DNA of 64,000 bases from Betaproteobacteria bacterium. GTDB lineage: Bacteria; Pseudomonadota; Gammaproteobacteria; Burkholderiales; Burkholderiaceae_C. The notes under the pieces were generated by a model. That model saw nothing but the letters and a program-made list of their open reading frames with translations. It was not told the DNA's origin and did no database searches. This document shows, piece by piece, positions 1 through 8,923 of this stretch. The stretch spans positions 109,762-173,761 of the forward strand of contig JANXSZ010000009.1 of the NCBI GenBank assembly GCA_025356445.1. Direction: 5' to 3'. The stretch's first letter is position 1, and every line of letters begins with the position of its first letter. A program made the position numbers and the translations under genes.

Positions 1-1
1 C

Positions 2-2431
2 GCGCTCAAGGCGCTGCGCCGTGAGCAGCCCAAAGCCGATGCGACGCATCCTGCGATGGCTGTCAACTTGGACGCCTGCATCCAGTGCAACCGCTGCGTG
101 CGTGCGTGCCGCGAAGAGCAGGTTAACGATGTGATTGGCTACGCCAAACGCGGTGCGCACAGCGAGATCGTGTTCGACTTGAACGATGCGATGGGCGAAA
201 GCAGCTGTGTGGCCTGCGGGGAATGCGTCCAAGCCTGTCCCACCGGCGCACTCAGCCCCAAGACACTCATCGGCCCGCAAGTTGTCGACAAAGCCGTCGA
301 TTCCGTGTGCCCTTTCTGCGGCGTGGGCTGCTTGCTGACCTACAAAGTGCGCGATGAAAAAATCGTCGGTGTGGATGGCCGCGATGGCCCGGCCAACCAA
401 AGCCGCTTGTGCGTCAAAGGCCGGTTCGGCTTCGACTACGTTCACCATGCGGGCCGTCTCACCGTGCCCTTGATTCGCCGCAGCGATGTGCCCAAAGATG
501 CAGAGGCCCTCAACGCCCGCATCTCGGTGCGCGATGCCGATTGGCACGAAGTCTTCCGCGAAGCCACCTGGGAAGAGGCGCTGGCCCTGACCACGGGCAA
601 GTTGACGGGCCTGCGCGACGGCTATGGCCCCAAATCGCTCGCCGGTTTTGGCAGCGCCAAGGGCACCAATGAAGAAGCCTACCTGTTCCAAAAACTGGTG
701 CGCACCGGCTTCGGCTCGAACAACGTAGACCACTGCACCCGCCTGTGCCATGCGTCCAGCGTGGCTGCGCTGCTGGAGGGCGTGGGCTCAGGGGCGGTCA
801 GCAACCAGGTGAATGACGTCGAGCACGCCGAGCTCATCATGGTGATCGGCTCCAACCCCACGGCCAACCACCCTGTTGCCGCCACCTGGATGAAAAACGC
901 TTCCCAGCGCGGCGCCAAAATCGTCCTGGCCGACCCGCGCATCACCGACATTGGCCGCCATGCGTGGCGCACCCTGCAGTTCAAGCCTGACAGCGATGTC
1001 GCCTTGCTCAACGCCATGATCCACACGGTGATTGACGAAGGCCTGGTTGCTACGCAATTCATAGCTGATCGTGCTGATAATTTCAGCGCGCTGGCCGAAA
1101 ACGTAGCCCATTTCAGTCCCGAAGCGATGGCCCCGGTCTGCGGCATCCCGGCTGAAACCATCCGCGAGGTGGCCCGCGCCTTTGCCACCGCCAAAAGCGC
1201 GATGATCCTGTGGGGTATGGGTATCAGCCAGCACGTGCATGGCACCGACAACGCCCGTTGCCTGATTGCGCTGTGCGCCGTCACCGGCCAAATCGGCAAA
1301 CCCGGCAGCGGCTTGCACCCTCTGCGCGGACAAAACAACGTGCAAGGTGCCAGCGACGCGGGGTTGATCCCGATGATGTTCCCCAACTACCAGCGCGTGG
1401 ACAACGCGGCAGCCCACGCTTGGTTTGAAGATTTCTGGAAAACACCTTTAGACAAGACCCCCGGCTACACGGTGGTTGAAATCATGCACAAAGCGCTCGC
1501 TGACGACAGTGATCCGCACAAAATACGCGGCATGTACGTGATGGGCGAAAACCCGGCCATGAGCGACCCCGACCTGAACCATGCTCGCCATGCGCTGGCC
1601 AACCTGGAGCATTTGGTGGTGCAAGACATCTTCATGACCGAGACCGCGTGGCTCGCCGACGTGGTGCTGCCCGCGACGGCTTGGCCTGAGAAAACCGGTA
1701 CCGTCAGCAACACCGACCGCATGGTGCAAATGGGCCGCAAAGCCATTGATGCCCCCGGCGATGCACGGCCTGATTTGTGGATCATCCAGCAGCTCGCTGC
1801 GGGCTTGGGCTTGCAGTGGAACTATGCTGGCGAACACGATGGCGTGGCCGCTGTGTACGAGGAAATGCGACTGGCCATGCATACCGCTATCGCTGGCATC
1901 ACCTGGGAGCGTCTGGAGCGTGAAGGCAGTGTCACCTACCCTTGCCTAAGTGCCGAAGACCCAGGTCAGCCTACCGTTTTCATCGACCAGTTCGCTACGG
2001 CTGATGGCCGTTTGAAGCTGGTTCCCGCTGGCCTCATCCCTGCCGACGAACGTCCTGATACGGACTACCCGTTTGTCCTCATCACCGGCCGACAGCTGGA
2101 GCACTGGCACACTGGCAGCATGACGCGGCGGGCCACCGTGCTGGACGCCATCGAGTCCGAAGCCACTGCCAGCCTGTGTGCCAAAGACATGGCGCGCTTG
2201 GGTATACCTGCGGGTGGCCATATTGCCGTGCGTTCGCGTCGCGGCAGTGTCACGCTGTTGGCCCGTTTAGATAACGGCACACCCGAAGGCTCGGTGTTCA
2301 TCCCGTTTGCCTACGCGGAAGCGGCGGCGAATTTGCTGACCAACGCGGCCTTAGACCCGTTTGGGAAGATTCCGGGGTTCAAACATTGCGCCGTGGCGCT
2401 TTCCGCCGTGTCAGAGGCTGTGGAAGCCTGA
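2..2431 (+). CDS. fdsA: NAD-type formate dehydrogenase alpha subunit, 5' end missing
   Basis: Molybdopterin catalytic subunit of a soluble formate dehydrogenase, oxidising formate to CO2. The frame is open from base 2, so the start and the usual N-terminal 2Fe-2S domain lie left of the window; the ATG at 56 is internal. Counting from that ATG, two ferredoxin clusters are visible (CIQCNRCVRAC near 8, CVACGECVQAC near 51), then the CPFCGVGC 4Fe-4S motif near 85. The active-site position in NNVDHCTRLCHASS is Cys231, where E. coli FdhF has selenocysteine, so this is a Cys enzyme. The MGD-binding C-terminal domain is complete. The stop overlaps the convergent nitronate monooxygenase by about 21 bp. 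No fdsC/fdsD-like gene follows on this side. Confidence 0.9.
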   Translation, partial: ALKALRREQPKADATHPAMAVNLDACIQCNRCVRACREEQVNDVIGYAKRGAHSEIVFDLNDAMGESSCVACGECVQACPTGALSPKTLIGPQVVDKAVDSVCPFCGVGCLLTYKVRDEKIVGVDGRDGPANQSRLCVKGRFGFDYVHHAGRLTVPLIRRSDVPKDAEALNARISVRDADWHEVFREATWEEALALTTGKLTGLRDGYGPKSLAGFGSAKGTNEEAYLFQKLVRTGFGSNNVDHCTRLCHASSVAALLEGVGSGAVSNQVNDVEHAELIMVIGSNPTANHPVAATWMKNASQRGAKIVLADPRITDIGRHAWRTLQFKPDSDVALLNAMIHTVIDEGLVATQFIADRADNFSALAENVAHFSPEAMAPVCGIPAETIREVARAFATAKSAMILWGMGISQHVHGTDNARCLIALCAVTGQIGKPGSGLHPLRGQNNVQGASDAGLIPMMFPNYQRVDNAAAHAWFEDFWKTPLDKTPGYTVVEIMHKALADDSDPHKIRGMYVMGENPAMSDPDLNHARHALANLEHLVVQDIFMTETAWLADVVLPATAWPEKTGTVSNTDRMVQMGRKAIDAPGDARPDLWIIQQLAAGLGLQWNYAGEHDGVAAVYEEMRLAMHTAIAGITWERLEREGSVTYPCLSAEDPGQPTVFIDQFATADGRLKLVPAGLIPADERPDTDYPFVLITGRQLEHWHTGSMTRRATVLDAIESEATASLCAKDMARLGIPAGGHIAVRSRRGSVTLLARLDNGTPEGSVFIPFAYAEAAANLLTNAALDPFGKIPGFKHCAVALSAVSEAVEA
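1049..1074 (+). repeat. AT-rich TAGC mini-repeat inside fdsA
   Basis: GCTAC, an AT-rich spacer, then ATAGCTGAT...GC, lying in frame inside the FDH alpha gene. It resembles the copies at 7681, 20291, 30391, 45151 and 55000. Membership in one repeat family is by eye only. Confidence 0.35.
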
Positions 2432-3511
2432 CGCAAGAGTTTGGGTGATTTCCGCTGCACCTGTAGCCCGGCACCCGCTCGCGTTTTGTCCCGCCCACAG
2501 CGGTGAAAAATCCCCACTGCCCAGTGCCTCGGCTTTGGACCGAAGCGGCGTTATGGCGGTGGTGGCCAGCGGAAACGCCGGTGCGATGGGGCTCAGCGGC
2601 CCCAATTCACGCATGACCCGGTTGACGATGCCGCGTGCCGGGCGGCCTGTGAACAGGCGTGTCAAGGCCGTGTGGTTGGCGGCATCGCTGGCCAACGCAG
2701 CACGGTGAATGGCGCTGGTGGTGGCTTCAGGGCACAGCATGTAGGCCGTGCCGACCTGCACCCCCGCTGCACCCAAAGCCACGGCTGCCGCTACGCCTTG
2801 GGCATCCGCAATGCCGCCTGCAGCAATCACAGGCAAGTTCACCGCTTGCACGATGCGTGGGAGCAGCGCGAAGGTACCGAGTTGCGTCGTCACGTCATTG
2901 GTCAAAAACATGCCCCGGTGCCCTCCGGCTTCCAACCCTTGGGCGATGATGGCGTCAACCCCGTTCGCCTCCAGCCAGCGCGCCTCTGCCACGGTGGTGG
3001 CCGAGGACAGTACCACCGCGCTCCAGCGGCGCACCTGTGCCAGTAAGGTGGTCGATGGCAAGCCGAAGTGAAAACTCACAACGGTGGGTTTGAATTCAGC
3101 CAACAGCTCAGCCGCCTCTGCCGTGAACGGTGCGCGTCCTGGGCCGGCTGTGATGTCCTCAGGGGCTATGCCGAATTCAGCGTAGTACGGGGTCAAGGCT
3201 GCGCGCCACTGCTGTTCGTGCAGGGCGTCTGGCGTGGGCGGAGTGTGGCAAAAGAAATTGACGTTAAACGGCTTGTCTGTCGCAGCCCGCAGCGCCGTTA
3301 ATTCAGCGTGCAAGGCATCCAGACTGAGCATGGCGCAGGGCAGTGACCCTAATCCACCGGCGTTGCAAACGGCTGCCGCCAGGGCATGGTTTTGCACACC
3401 GGCCATAGGGGCTTGGATCAAGGGGTAAGTGGTGCCGAGCAAGGTCAGCAGGGCTTGGGTATGAGGGCTGGAAGTCTGTGTCATGGTGGGTTGGGGCAGT
3501 GGTGTTGGCAT
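2411..3511 (-). CDS. Nitronate monooxygenase (2-nitropropane dioxygenase family)
   Basis: FMN-dependent TIM-barrel enzyme that oxidises alkyl nitronates; some relatives are enoyl-ACP reductases (FabK). The N-terminal YPLIQAPMAGVQ, the central HFGLPS, the AQGLEAGGHRG motif and the phosphate-binding PVIAAGGIADAQG and GAAGVQVGTAY segments are family hallmarks. Length (366 aa) is normal. Two possible ATGs exist, at 3511 and 3484, neither with a clear Shine-Dalgarno; the longer is given. It stands alone, convergent with fdsA and divergent from vapBC, so its presence in the formate locus looks incidental. Substrate not determined. Confidence 0.85.
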   Translation of the reverse strand: MPTPLPQPTMTQTSSPHTQALLTLLGTTYPLIQAPMAGVQNHALAAAVCNAGGLGSLPCAMLSLDALHAELTALRAATDKPFNVNFFCHTPPTPDALHEQQWRAALTPYYAEFGIAPEDITAGPGRAPFTAEAAELLAEFKPTVVSFHFGLPSTTLLAQVRRWSAVVLSSATTVAEARWLEANGVDAIIAQGLEAGGHRGMFLTNDVTTQLGTFALLPRIVQAVNLPVIAAGGIADAQGVAAAVALGAAGVQVGTAYMLCPEATTSAIHRAALASDAANHTALTRLFTGRPARGIVNRVMRELGPLSPIAPAFPLATTAITPLRSKAEALGSGDFSPLWAGQNASGCRATGAAEITQTLASGFHSL

Positions 3512-3613
3512 TGTGCTTGTGTGGCAACCGGTCGCAGTTTATAGATTTCAACTTGTTTTGATGTGAAATTTGATTCAAAATAACATCATTTTTGAGTCTC
3601 AAGAAACCCAATC

Positions 3614-3820
3614 ATGCGAACCACTGTCACTATCGAAGACCCGTTGTACGACAAAGCGCTGTCCCTTGCTGACCCCGGCACCGACAAAGCGGATATTTTT
3701 CGCATTGCGATGAAAGCGTTTGTGCAGCTGCAAAGCGCCAAACGCTTGGCAGCACTGGGCGGTATGGCCCCTGACATGGCAGACATTCCACGTCGACGCG
3801 AGGATTCGATAACAGCATGA
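3614..3820 (+). CDS. vapB: VapB-type antitoxin
   Basis: Short (68 aa) protein beginning MRTTVTIEDPLYDKALSLA, the ribbon-helix-helix-like start of antitoxins of the DUF2191/VapB group, which bind DNA and neutralise a PIN toxin. Its end overlaps the next gene by 4 bp (ATGA), the usual translationally coupled antitoxin-toxin order. The AT-rich gap 3512-3613 upstream is the likely autoregulated promoter. The pair sits between nitronate monooxygenase and DUF3305, splitting the formate dehydrogenase locus. Confidence 0.85.
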   Translation: MRTTVTIEDPLYDKALSLADPGTDKADIFRIAMKAFVQLQSAKRLAALGGMAPDMADIPRRREDSITA

Positions 3821-4200
3821 ATGTGCTGGTAGATACCTCCGTTTGGAGCGCCCATTTTCGACAGGCTGATGCGCGTTTGATCGCTTTGCTGCACGCGGGG
3901 CGGGTGCTTTGCCATCCTTGGGTCGTGGGCGAAATAGCTTGCGGCACGCCCCCCGCGCCGCGCAGCGTCACCTTGCAGTTTTTCAAGGCGCTGGAATTGA
4001 GCCATACGGCGACTTTGGAGGATGTGGCGGTGTTCATTGAAGCCCACAGGCTTTATGGCCGAGGCTGTGGGCTGGTCGATCTGTCTTTGCTCGCCTCTGT
4101 CTGCATCACGCCAGAAACGGTGCTCTGGACTCTGGATTTGCGGCTACAGGCATTGGCCGTAGGGTTAGGCAAAGCCTATGTGCCTCCGCTTCATTCTTGA
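3817..4200 (+). CDS. vapC: VapC-type PIN-domain ribonuclease toxin
   Basis: PIN-domain endoribonuclease of 127 aa. Acidic metal-binding residues are visible: Asp in MNVLVDTSVW, Glu in VVGEIACG, Asp in GLVDLSLL and Asp in LWTLDLRLQ, in the expected order. It directly follows and overlaps the VapB antitoxin. The target RNA (often tRNA or rRNA in this family) cannot be inferred. The DUF3305 start at 4223 is only about 20 bp downstream, so expression may read through into the FDH accessory genes. Confidence 0.85.
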   Translation: MNVLVDTSVWSAHFRQADARLIALLHAGRVLCHPWVVGEIACGTPPAPRSVTLQFFKALELSHTATLEDVAVFIEAHRLYGRGCGLVDLSLLASVCITPETVLWTLDLRLQALAVGLGKAYVPPLHS

Positions 4201-4222
4201 TACGTGCAGTTACAGTTACCCC

Positions 4223-4828
4223 ATGACCCTTGCCGATGCCATTCGCCCCGCCTTAGACGTCGCTGTCATCATGCGCCGTGAGCGCATTGTTGGCCCCATG
4301 AGCCGCTGGCAGACCTGGCGCTGGATATTGGACGACGTGCTGCTGTACGAACCCAGCTTTGGCGAGCAACCTCGGTTGCTGTATAAAAACGACAGCGGCC
4401 AACGCTGGATGCATGTGCGCTACAGCGTGGAGTTGTTCCCGGACGATGCCGAAGGCTACCAACTGAACATCACCACCGCCGCGCCGTGCTGGTTCGTGCT
4501 GTGGCGTATGGAAGAGGTGCCGTCCACGCTGCCGCTGCGGGATGTTGCAGCGCTTACCCATGAATTTGGCACCGAGGGTTTTGCCCAGCCCCAAGCCGTC
4601 AGCCTGAGTTACCACGACGCTGGGCGCTGGCTCGATGCGCAAGAAACGGTCGAGCAAATACCCGCGCCGCCCGCCGTCATTGAATGGTTGCAAGCCTACG
4701 TGGACGAGCACTACCTGCCTGAACCCAAGCGCCGCAAGCGGCCCGAGAGCTTCAAAACACTGACAGACCGCTTTGGTAACCCAGCATCGGTTTCGACCGA
4801 TAAGCCGCGCGGTGGTGGGCGTGGCTGA
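4223..4828 (+). CDS. DUF3305 protein, formate dehydrogenase accessory
   Basis: Protein of 201 aa matching DUF3305 (RWQTWRWILDDVL, YKNDSGQRWMHVRYSVELFPDDAEGYQLN, PCWFVLWRMEE, ALTHEFG). The domain is found almost only beside formate dehydrogenase genes together with DUF3306, a ferredoxin and a TorD-type chaperone, as here; its biochemical role is unknown. An ATG at 4223 starts the conserved part; the frame also extends upstream into vapC, which is judged non-coding. The C-terminal tail is basic (KRRKRPESFK). The stop overlaps the DUF3306 GTG start. Confidence 0.8.
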   Translation: MTLADAIRPALDVAVIMRRERIVGPMSRWQTWRWILDDVLLYEPSFGEQPRLLYKNDSGQRWMHVRYSVELFPDDAEGYQLNITTAAPCWFVLWRMEEVPSTLPLRDVAALTHEFGTEGFAQPQAVSLSYHDAGRWLDAQETVEQIPAPPAVIEWLQAYVDEHYLPEPKRRKRPESFKTLTDRFGNPASVSTDKPRGGGRG

Positions 4829-5477
4829 GGCGCGTGGCTTTCTCAGCCGCTGGTCGCAGCGCAAAGTCGCTTTGGCCAAGGGGGAGGTGTTGACGGAGCC
4901 GCTGCCACCTGTGCCCCTCTCACCCTTGACGCCCCTTGCGCCGCCCGTTTTACCGAATGCGCTCCAAGCCCATCCAGAACCGGTGCCGCCTGCGCCTGTT
5001 GAGCTGCCACCACCCCTGACTTTGGACGACGTGAAGCTGCTGACGGCCGAGTCCGATTTCGTCCCATTCATGGCCCGCAGTGTCACGCCCGAAGTCAAGA
5101 ACGCGGCGATGAAAAAACTTTTTACCGATCCGCACTACAACGTGATGGACAGGTTGGACATCTACATCGACGATTACTCGCGGTCTGACCCGCTGCCCGA
5201 ATCGATATTGCGCCAAATGGCCAGCGCCAAGTTCCTCAAGCTGTTTGACGAAACTGAAGACACTGAAAAAGTGCTGGCCGAGAATGCCGCCCTTCCTCGG
5301 GATGATGCCGATGGCTTTGTGCCCGCTGACGTGGCACATTCCACCTCTGTTCCTGAATCCTTTAGCCCGTCTGAACCTGCCGCTCAGCCTAGCCACTTCC
5401 ACAATGCCGACCCTCATTTGCGACTGCAACCAGACCATGCCATTGAACCCGAAACTCCTCGGGACCGTGCTGCATGA
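4821..5477 (+). CDS. DUF3306 protein, formate dehydrogenase accessory
   Basis: About 218 aa when started at the GTG at 4821, which overlaps the DUF3305 stop. The start AEARGFLSRWSQRK and the core FVPFMARSVTPEVKNAAMKKLFTDPHYNVMDRLDIY identify DUF3306. A proline-rich linker (about residues 30-65) separates these parts, and the C-terminal third is acidic and low-complexity. The last 74 bp overlap the next gene in another frame. Likely helps assembly of the formate dehydrogenase complex, by context only. Confidence 0.78.
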   Translation: MAEARGFLSRWSQRKVALAKGEVLTEPLPPVPLSPLTPLAPPVLPNALQAHPEPVPPAPVELPPPLTLDDVKLLTAESDFVPFMARSVTPEVKNAAMKKLFTDPHYNVMDRLDIYIDDYSRSDPLPESILRQMASAKFLKLFDETEDTEKVLAENAALPRDDADGFVPADVAHSTSVPESFSPSEPAAQPSHFHNADPHLRLQPDHAIEPETPRDRAA

Positions 5478-7575
5478 AGACCTGACACGCCACAGCACCC
5501 TGTGCCGCCGTGAGGCAGGGGCGTTTGTGAAAGCACTGGAAGTCAGTACGGCTGGAGGTGAGCAGCTTGTCGTGGCCTGCACCCAGGAAAGCCGTTTGTT
5601 CGTGGATTTGGCCCAGCAGGCATCGGCCACTTCCTCTGTTTCACCGATCAAATTCGTGAACATCCGTGAAACCGGGGGCTGGGGGTGGGAAGCCGCCAAA
5701 GCCATGCCCAAAATCGCAGCGCTCTTGGCGGTGGCCCATTTGCCAGACCCCGAGCCGGTGCCCACCATCACTTACACCAGCGCAGGCCGCTTGCTCATCC
5801 TTGGCCCTTTAGGCGCGGCCGAAGCGGTGGCAGCCTTGCTGGACGATGTGCTGGAGGTCAGTATTTTCAGTACCGGTGGTGTTGTCGGGCAGGGCGACAG
5901 CATGGCAGGTGGTGCCCAAGAGCGCCGCTACCCCGTTCTGGCCGGTTCTGCTGTCAGTTTGACCGGCTGGTTGGGGGCTTTTGCGTTCACATGGCGGCGT
6001 GATAACCCGATTGACCTGGACGTATGCACCCGTTGTAACGCCTGCCTGAGTGCTTGCCCCGAGGGCGCGATTGGCTTGGACTACCAAATTGATAGCGCAC
6101 TGTGCCAATCTCACCGGGCCTGTGTGTCCGTTTGTGGCGTGGCTGGAGCGATTGATTTCACCCGTGAGCCAGAGTCGGAATCGCAAGCGTTTGACCTGGT
6201 GCTGGATTTACGTACCAACCCATCACCCCACAGCACCTTTCTCCAGCACGCGCCACCCCAAGGCTACTTTCGAACGGGGGCTATGGGTGCGGATGCTAAA
6301 ACGTTGATCGCTTTGCGTGGCTTGATCGGTGAGTTTGAGAAAGCCAAGTTCTTCTCCTACAAACAAAAACTCTGCGCCCACAGCCGTAACACCACGGTCG
6401 GTTGCAATGCGTGCATCGACATCTGTTCGGCAAAAGCCATCAGCTCGGAACCCAAGCGCCAGCAAATCAGTGTCAATCCCAACCTGTGCGTAGGCTGCGG
6501 TGCCTGCACCACGGTGTGCCCGACAGGTGCACTGGGTTTCGCTTACCCGCGCACCCATGAGCAGGGCCTGAAGCTCAAAACCCTGCTGACAACGTACACC
6601 GCAGCTGGTGGCCAAGACGCTGTGCTGCTGCTGCACAGCCAAGGTGCAGGGCAAACGCGCATCGAACAGCTGGGCCGTGCCGCCCAGCTCAGACAAGCCC
6701 GTGGTGTTCCTGCCAATGTGATCCCCGTTGCGCTGTGGCACACCGCCAGCACGGGACTGGACTTGTGGCTCAGCGCCATCGCCTTCGGTGCGCGCAGCGT
6801 GGCTGTGCTGCTGACCGACGAGGAAGCGCCGCAGTATGTGCAAGGCTTGCGCGAGCAAATGGCCGTGGGCCAAGCCTTGCTGAACGGGTTGGGCTACAGC
6901 GGCGTGCATTTGCATCTGTTGGACGGCGTAACGAACGGACAAAATAACGAACAAAGCGTGACCGCTCTGGATGCTTGCCTGCAAGCCCTCGCCAGTGCCA
7001 CAGCCCAAGCGGTGGGTCAGCCTGCCCGCTTTGCGGTTACTGCCGAAAAGCGAAGCACTTTGGAGTTGGCGCTGGACCACCTCATCACCCAGGCGCCAGC
7101 GCCTGTGGCGGCCTTGCCCGAAGCGATTGCCTTGCCGTCTGCGGGTTCGCCTTTCGGCAGCGTCGTCGTGAACAAAGAAAAATGCACCCTGTGCCTTGCC
7201 TGCGTCAGCGCCTGCCCGGCCAGTGCCTTGGCCGACAACCCGAATTCACCGCAACTGCGCTTCACCGAAAAGAACTGCGTCCAGTGCGGCTTGTGCGCGC
7301 AAACCTGCCCTGAAGACGCCATCGCGCTGATGCCCCGCCTGCTGTTGACGCCACAGCGCAAAGACATCCGTGTGTTGAACGAGATGCGCCCCTACGCCTG
7401 TGTGCGTTGTAGCAAGCCTTTTGGTACGCTCAAGGCCATTGAGGGGATGTTGGGCAAACTGGCGGGTCACGCGATGTTTCAAGGTGCCGCGCTGGAGCGC
7501 CTCAAAATGTGCGGGGACTGCCGCGTGATTGACCTTTACTCTGCCGACAATGAAACCCGTATCACCGACCTTTGA
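5404..7575 (+). CDS. Multi-cluster 4Fe-4S ferredoxin-type protein of the FDH locus
   Basis: About 723 aa from the ATG at 5404 (MPTLICDCNQTMPLN). At least five ferredoxin-like cysteine clusters are readable: CTRCNACLSACPEG, CNACIDICSAKA, CVGCGACTTVCPTG, CTLCLACVSACPAS and CVQCGLCAQTCPED. Such a protein accompanies DUF3305/DUF3306 in beta-proteobacterial FDH loci and probably passes electrons from formate to an unidentified acceptor, or helps maturation. The reading frame extends 53 codons upstream, but that part only shadows DUF3306. It overlaps the chaperone gene downstream, consistent with one operon from 4223 to 8203. Confidence 0.82.
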   Translation: MPTLICDCNQTMPLNPKLLGTVLHEDLTRHSTLCRREAGAFVKALEVSTAGGEQLVVACTQESRLFVDLAQQASATSSVSPIKFVNIRETGGWGWEAAKAMPKIAALLAVAHLPDPEPVPTITYTSAGRLLILGPLGAAEAVAALLDDVLEVSIFSTGGVVGQGDSMAGGAQERRYPVLAGSAVSLTGWLGAFAFTWRRDNPIDLDVCTRCNACLSACPEGAIGLDYQIDSALCQSHRACVSVCGVAGAIDFTREPESESQAFDLVLDLRTNPSPHSTFLQHAPPQGYFRTGAMGADAKTLIALRGLIGEFEKAKFFSYKQKLCAHSRNTTVGCNACIDICSAKAISSEPKRQQISVNPNLCVGCGACTTVCPTGALGFAYPRTHEQGLKLKTLLTTYTAAGGQDAVLLLHSQGAGQTRIEQLGRAAQLRQARGVPANVIPVALWHTASTGLDLWLSAIAFGARSVAVLLTDEEAPQYVQGLREQMAVGQALLNGLGYSGVHLHLLDGVTNGQNNEQSVTALDACLQALASATAQAVGQPARFAVTAEKRSTLELALDHLITQAPAPVAALPEAIALPSAGSPFGSVVVNKEKCTLCLACVSACPASALADNPNSPQLRFTEKNCVQCGLCAQTCPEDAIALMPRLLLTPQRKDIRVLNEMRPYACVRCSKPFGTLKAIEGMLGKLAGHAMFQGAALERLKMCGDCRVIDLYSADNETRITDL

Positions 7576-8203
7576 TCCGACCTCTGAAGACCTGCAACTC
7601 AGCGCCACAGTCGGCTTTGACGAAGAAACTGCCCGTGCAGAGCTGTATGGCCTGCTGGCGCTTATCTACAGTGCTGCACCAGCTACGGATTTCATAGCAT
7701 CTCTGTGCGTTGCCGTGACCGATGCCCCTGCCCAGGGCGGCCATTTGGAGGCGCCCTGGCGCTCGCTGGTGGCTGCTGCGCGTGAGATGAGCGACACCGC
7801 CATCCAGCGTGAATACGACGCCTTGTTCGGTGGCATAGGCAAACCCGAGGTCTACCTGTTCGCTTCGCACTACCTCAGCGGATTTTTGAATGAAAAGCCA
7901 TTGGCCCAGTTACGCACCGATTTGGCGGTGTTGGGGCTAGGGCGGGACGAAGACTCCGCCGACACCGAAGACCACATCGCCTACCTGTGCGAAGTGATGC
8001 GCTACCTGATTGCCGGGGACGATGTGGGCGTGGCCAATCTCACCGCGCAGCAAGTGTTTTTCACCAAGCATCTGCAGCCTTGGGTGGACAAGCTGTGCGA
8101 TGCGTTGGCTGCGCACCCCAAAGCCCAGTTTTATGCTGCTGCGGCAGAACTGACGCGCGCTTTTGTGCAAGTCGAGGCGCAAGGGTTTGACATGCTGATG
8201 TGA
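7550..8203 (+). CDS. TorD/DmsD-family chaperone for formate dehydrogenase
   Basis: About 217 aa. The all-alpha TorD-type core is recognisable from ARAELYGLLALIYSAAP, then IQREYDALFGGIGKPEVYLFASHYLSGFLNEKPLAQLR, then DHIAYLCEVMRYLI and FFTKHLQPWVDKLCDAL. These proteins bind the twin-arginine leader or apo-form of molybdoenzymes until the cofactor is inserted. It overlaps the ferredoxin gene by 26 bp and is the last gene of the accessory operon. The TAT-exported FDH alpha at 9286 is the natural client, though the cytoplasmic FdsA-like enzyme is also possible. Confidence 0.82.
   Translation: MKPVSPTFDPTSEDLQLSATVGFDEETARAELYGLLALIYSAAPATDFIASLCVAVTDAPAQGGHLEAPWRSLVAAAREMSDTAIQREYDALFGGIGKPEVYLFASHYLSGFLNEKPLAQLRTDLAVLGLGRDEDSADTEDHIAYLCEVMRYLIAGDDVGVANLTAQQVFFTKHLQPWVDKLCDALAAHPKAQFYAAAAELTRAFVQVEAQGFDMLM
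7681..7709 (+). repeat. AT-rich TAGC mini-repeat inside the chaperone gene
   Basis: GCTAC followed by GGATTTC and ATAGCATCT, inside the TorD-type coding region. It has the same GCTAC-(AT-rich)-ATAGC layout as copies elsewhere in the window; the repeat family is assigned by eye. Confidence 0.35.
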
Positions 8204-8290
8204 CGTGGCGTGGGGCATTGCGCCAGGGTGACAGGCCATGCCAACGGTGGCTGGTGCGGTTGGCTAAAATTCGCCAACTTGAGGTAATCC

Positions 8291-8809
8291 ATGAACCCGT
8301 CGTCCAACTCCGCTGCAGTTTCCATTTCCGTTGCCAAACCCCGCATCACTTTGCGCAGCCGTATCGCCATCGTGTCTGCCTCGTGGCACACCGACATCGT
8401 CCAGCAGGCGCGGGACGCCTGCGTTGCCGAGCTGGCCCGCCAAGGTTGGCCCAGCGACCAGATTGACCTGCTCGCGGTGCCTGGTGCACTGGAAATTCCC
8501 TTGCATGCTCAAAAACTGGCGAAGACAAAGCGCTATGACGCCATCATCGCCTGTGCCTTGGTGGTGGACGGTGGCATCTACCGACATGAGTTTGTCACCG
8601 CTGCTGTGATCGACGGCCTGATGCGTGTGCAGCTGGACACGGAAGTGCCGGTGTTTTCCGTGGTGCTCACGCCCAAGGATTTCCAGGAAAGCGATGACCA
8701 TGTGCAGTTCTTTGCCGCGCACTTTGTCAAAAAGGGCACCGAGGCTGCGCGGGCTTGTTTGCAGACGGTAGCGGGTTTGCAAGCGGTAGAAATGCTCCAC
8801 ACGGCGTGA
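8291..8809 (+). CDS. ribH: 6,7-dimethyl-8-ribityllumazine synthase, RibH2-like
   Basis: Penultimate enzyme of riboflavin synthesis, condensing 5-amino-6-ribitylaminouracil with 3,4-dihydroxy-2-butanone 4-phosphate. RIAIVSASWHTDI, VPGALEIPL, ALVVDGGIYRHEFVTAAVIDGL and VPVFSVVLTPKDFQE fit the family; the YRHEFV segment is closer to the decameric RibH2 type known in rhizobia and Brucella than to the housekeeping enzyme. The 87-bp gap upstream is too short for an FMN riboswitch and I see no RFN element. No other riboflavin gene is nearby, so it may be a second copy; its position next to FDH genes is unexplained. Confidence 0.85.
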   Translation: MNPSSNSAAVSISVAKPRITLRSRIAIVSASWHTDIVQQARDACVAELARQGWPSDQIDLLAVPGALEIPLHAQKLAKTKRYDAIIACALVVDGGIYRHEFVTAAVIDGLMRVQLDTEVPVFSVVLTPKDFQESDDHVQFFAAHFVKKGTEAARACLQTVAGLQAVEMLHTA

Positions 8810-8832
8810 TGCCAATGTCGCTGAAGTAATGC

Positions 8833-8851
8833 TTACGTCATGCTGACGTAA
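8833..8851. promoter_or_regulatory. Perfect inverted repeat upstream of the periplasmic FDH operon
   Basis: TTACGTCA, TGC, TGACGTAA: an 8-bp perfect inverted repeat with a 3-bp spacer, about 170 bp upstream of the first FDH gene. It has the size of a dimeric regulator operator. The regulator is unknown. Confidence 0.5.
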
Positions 8852-8923
8852 TCCGTATTTACACTTAGGTTTTTGAAGTGAATATTTACCTATTTGAAGG
8901 GCTGGCAGCCCCCATGGCACCGT

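Noticed and set aside
4253..5098. 281-codon minus-strand frame across DUF3305/DUF3306
   Set aside because: Low-complexity Gly/Arg composition and no motif; the plus strand has two known accessory families.
8204..8290. FMN riboswitch before ribH
   Set aside because: The gap is 87 bp, shorter than an RFN element, and none of its conserved helices could be seen.
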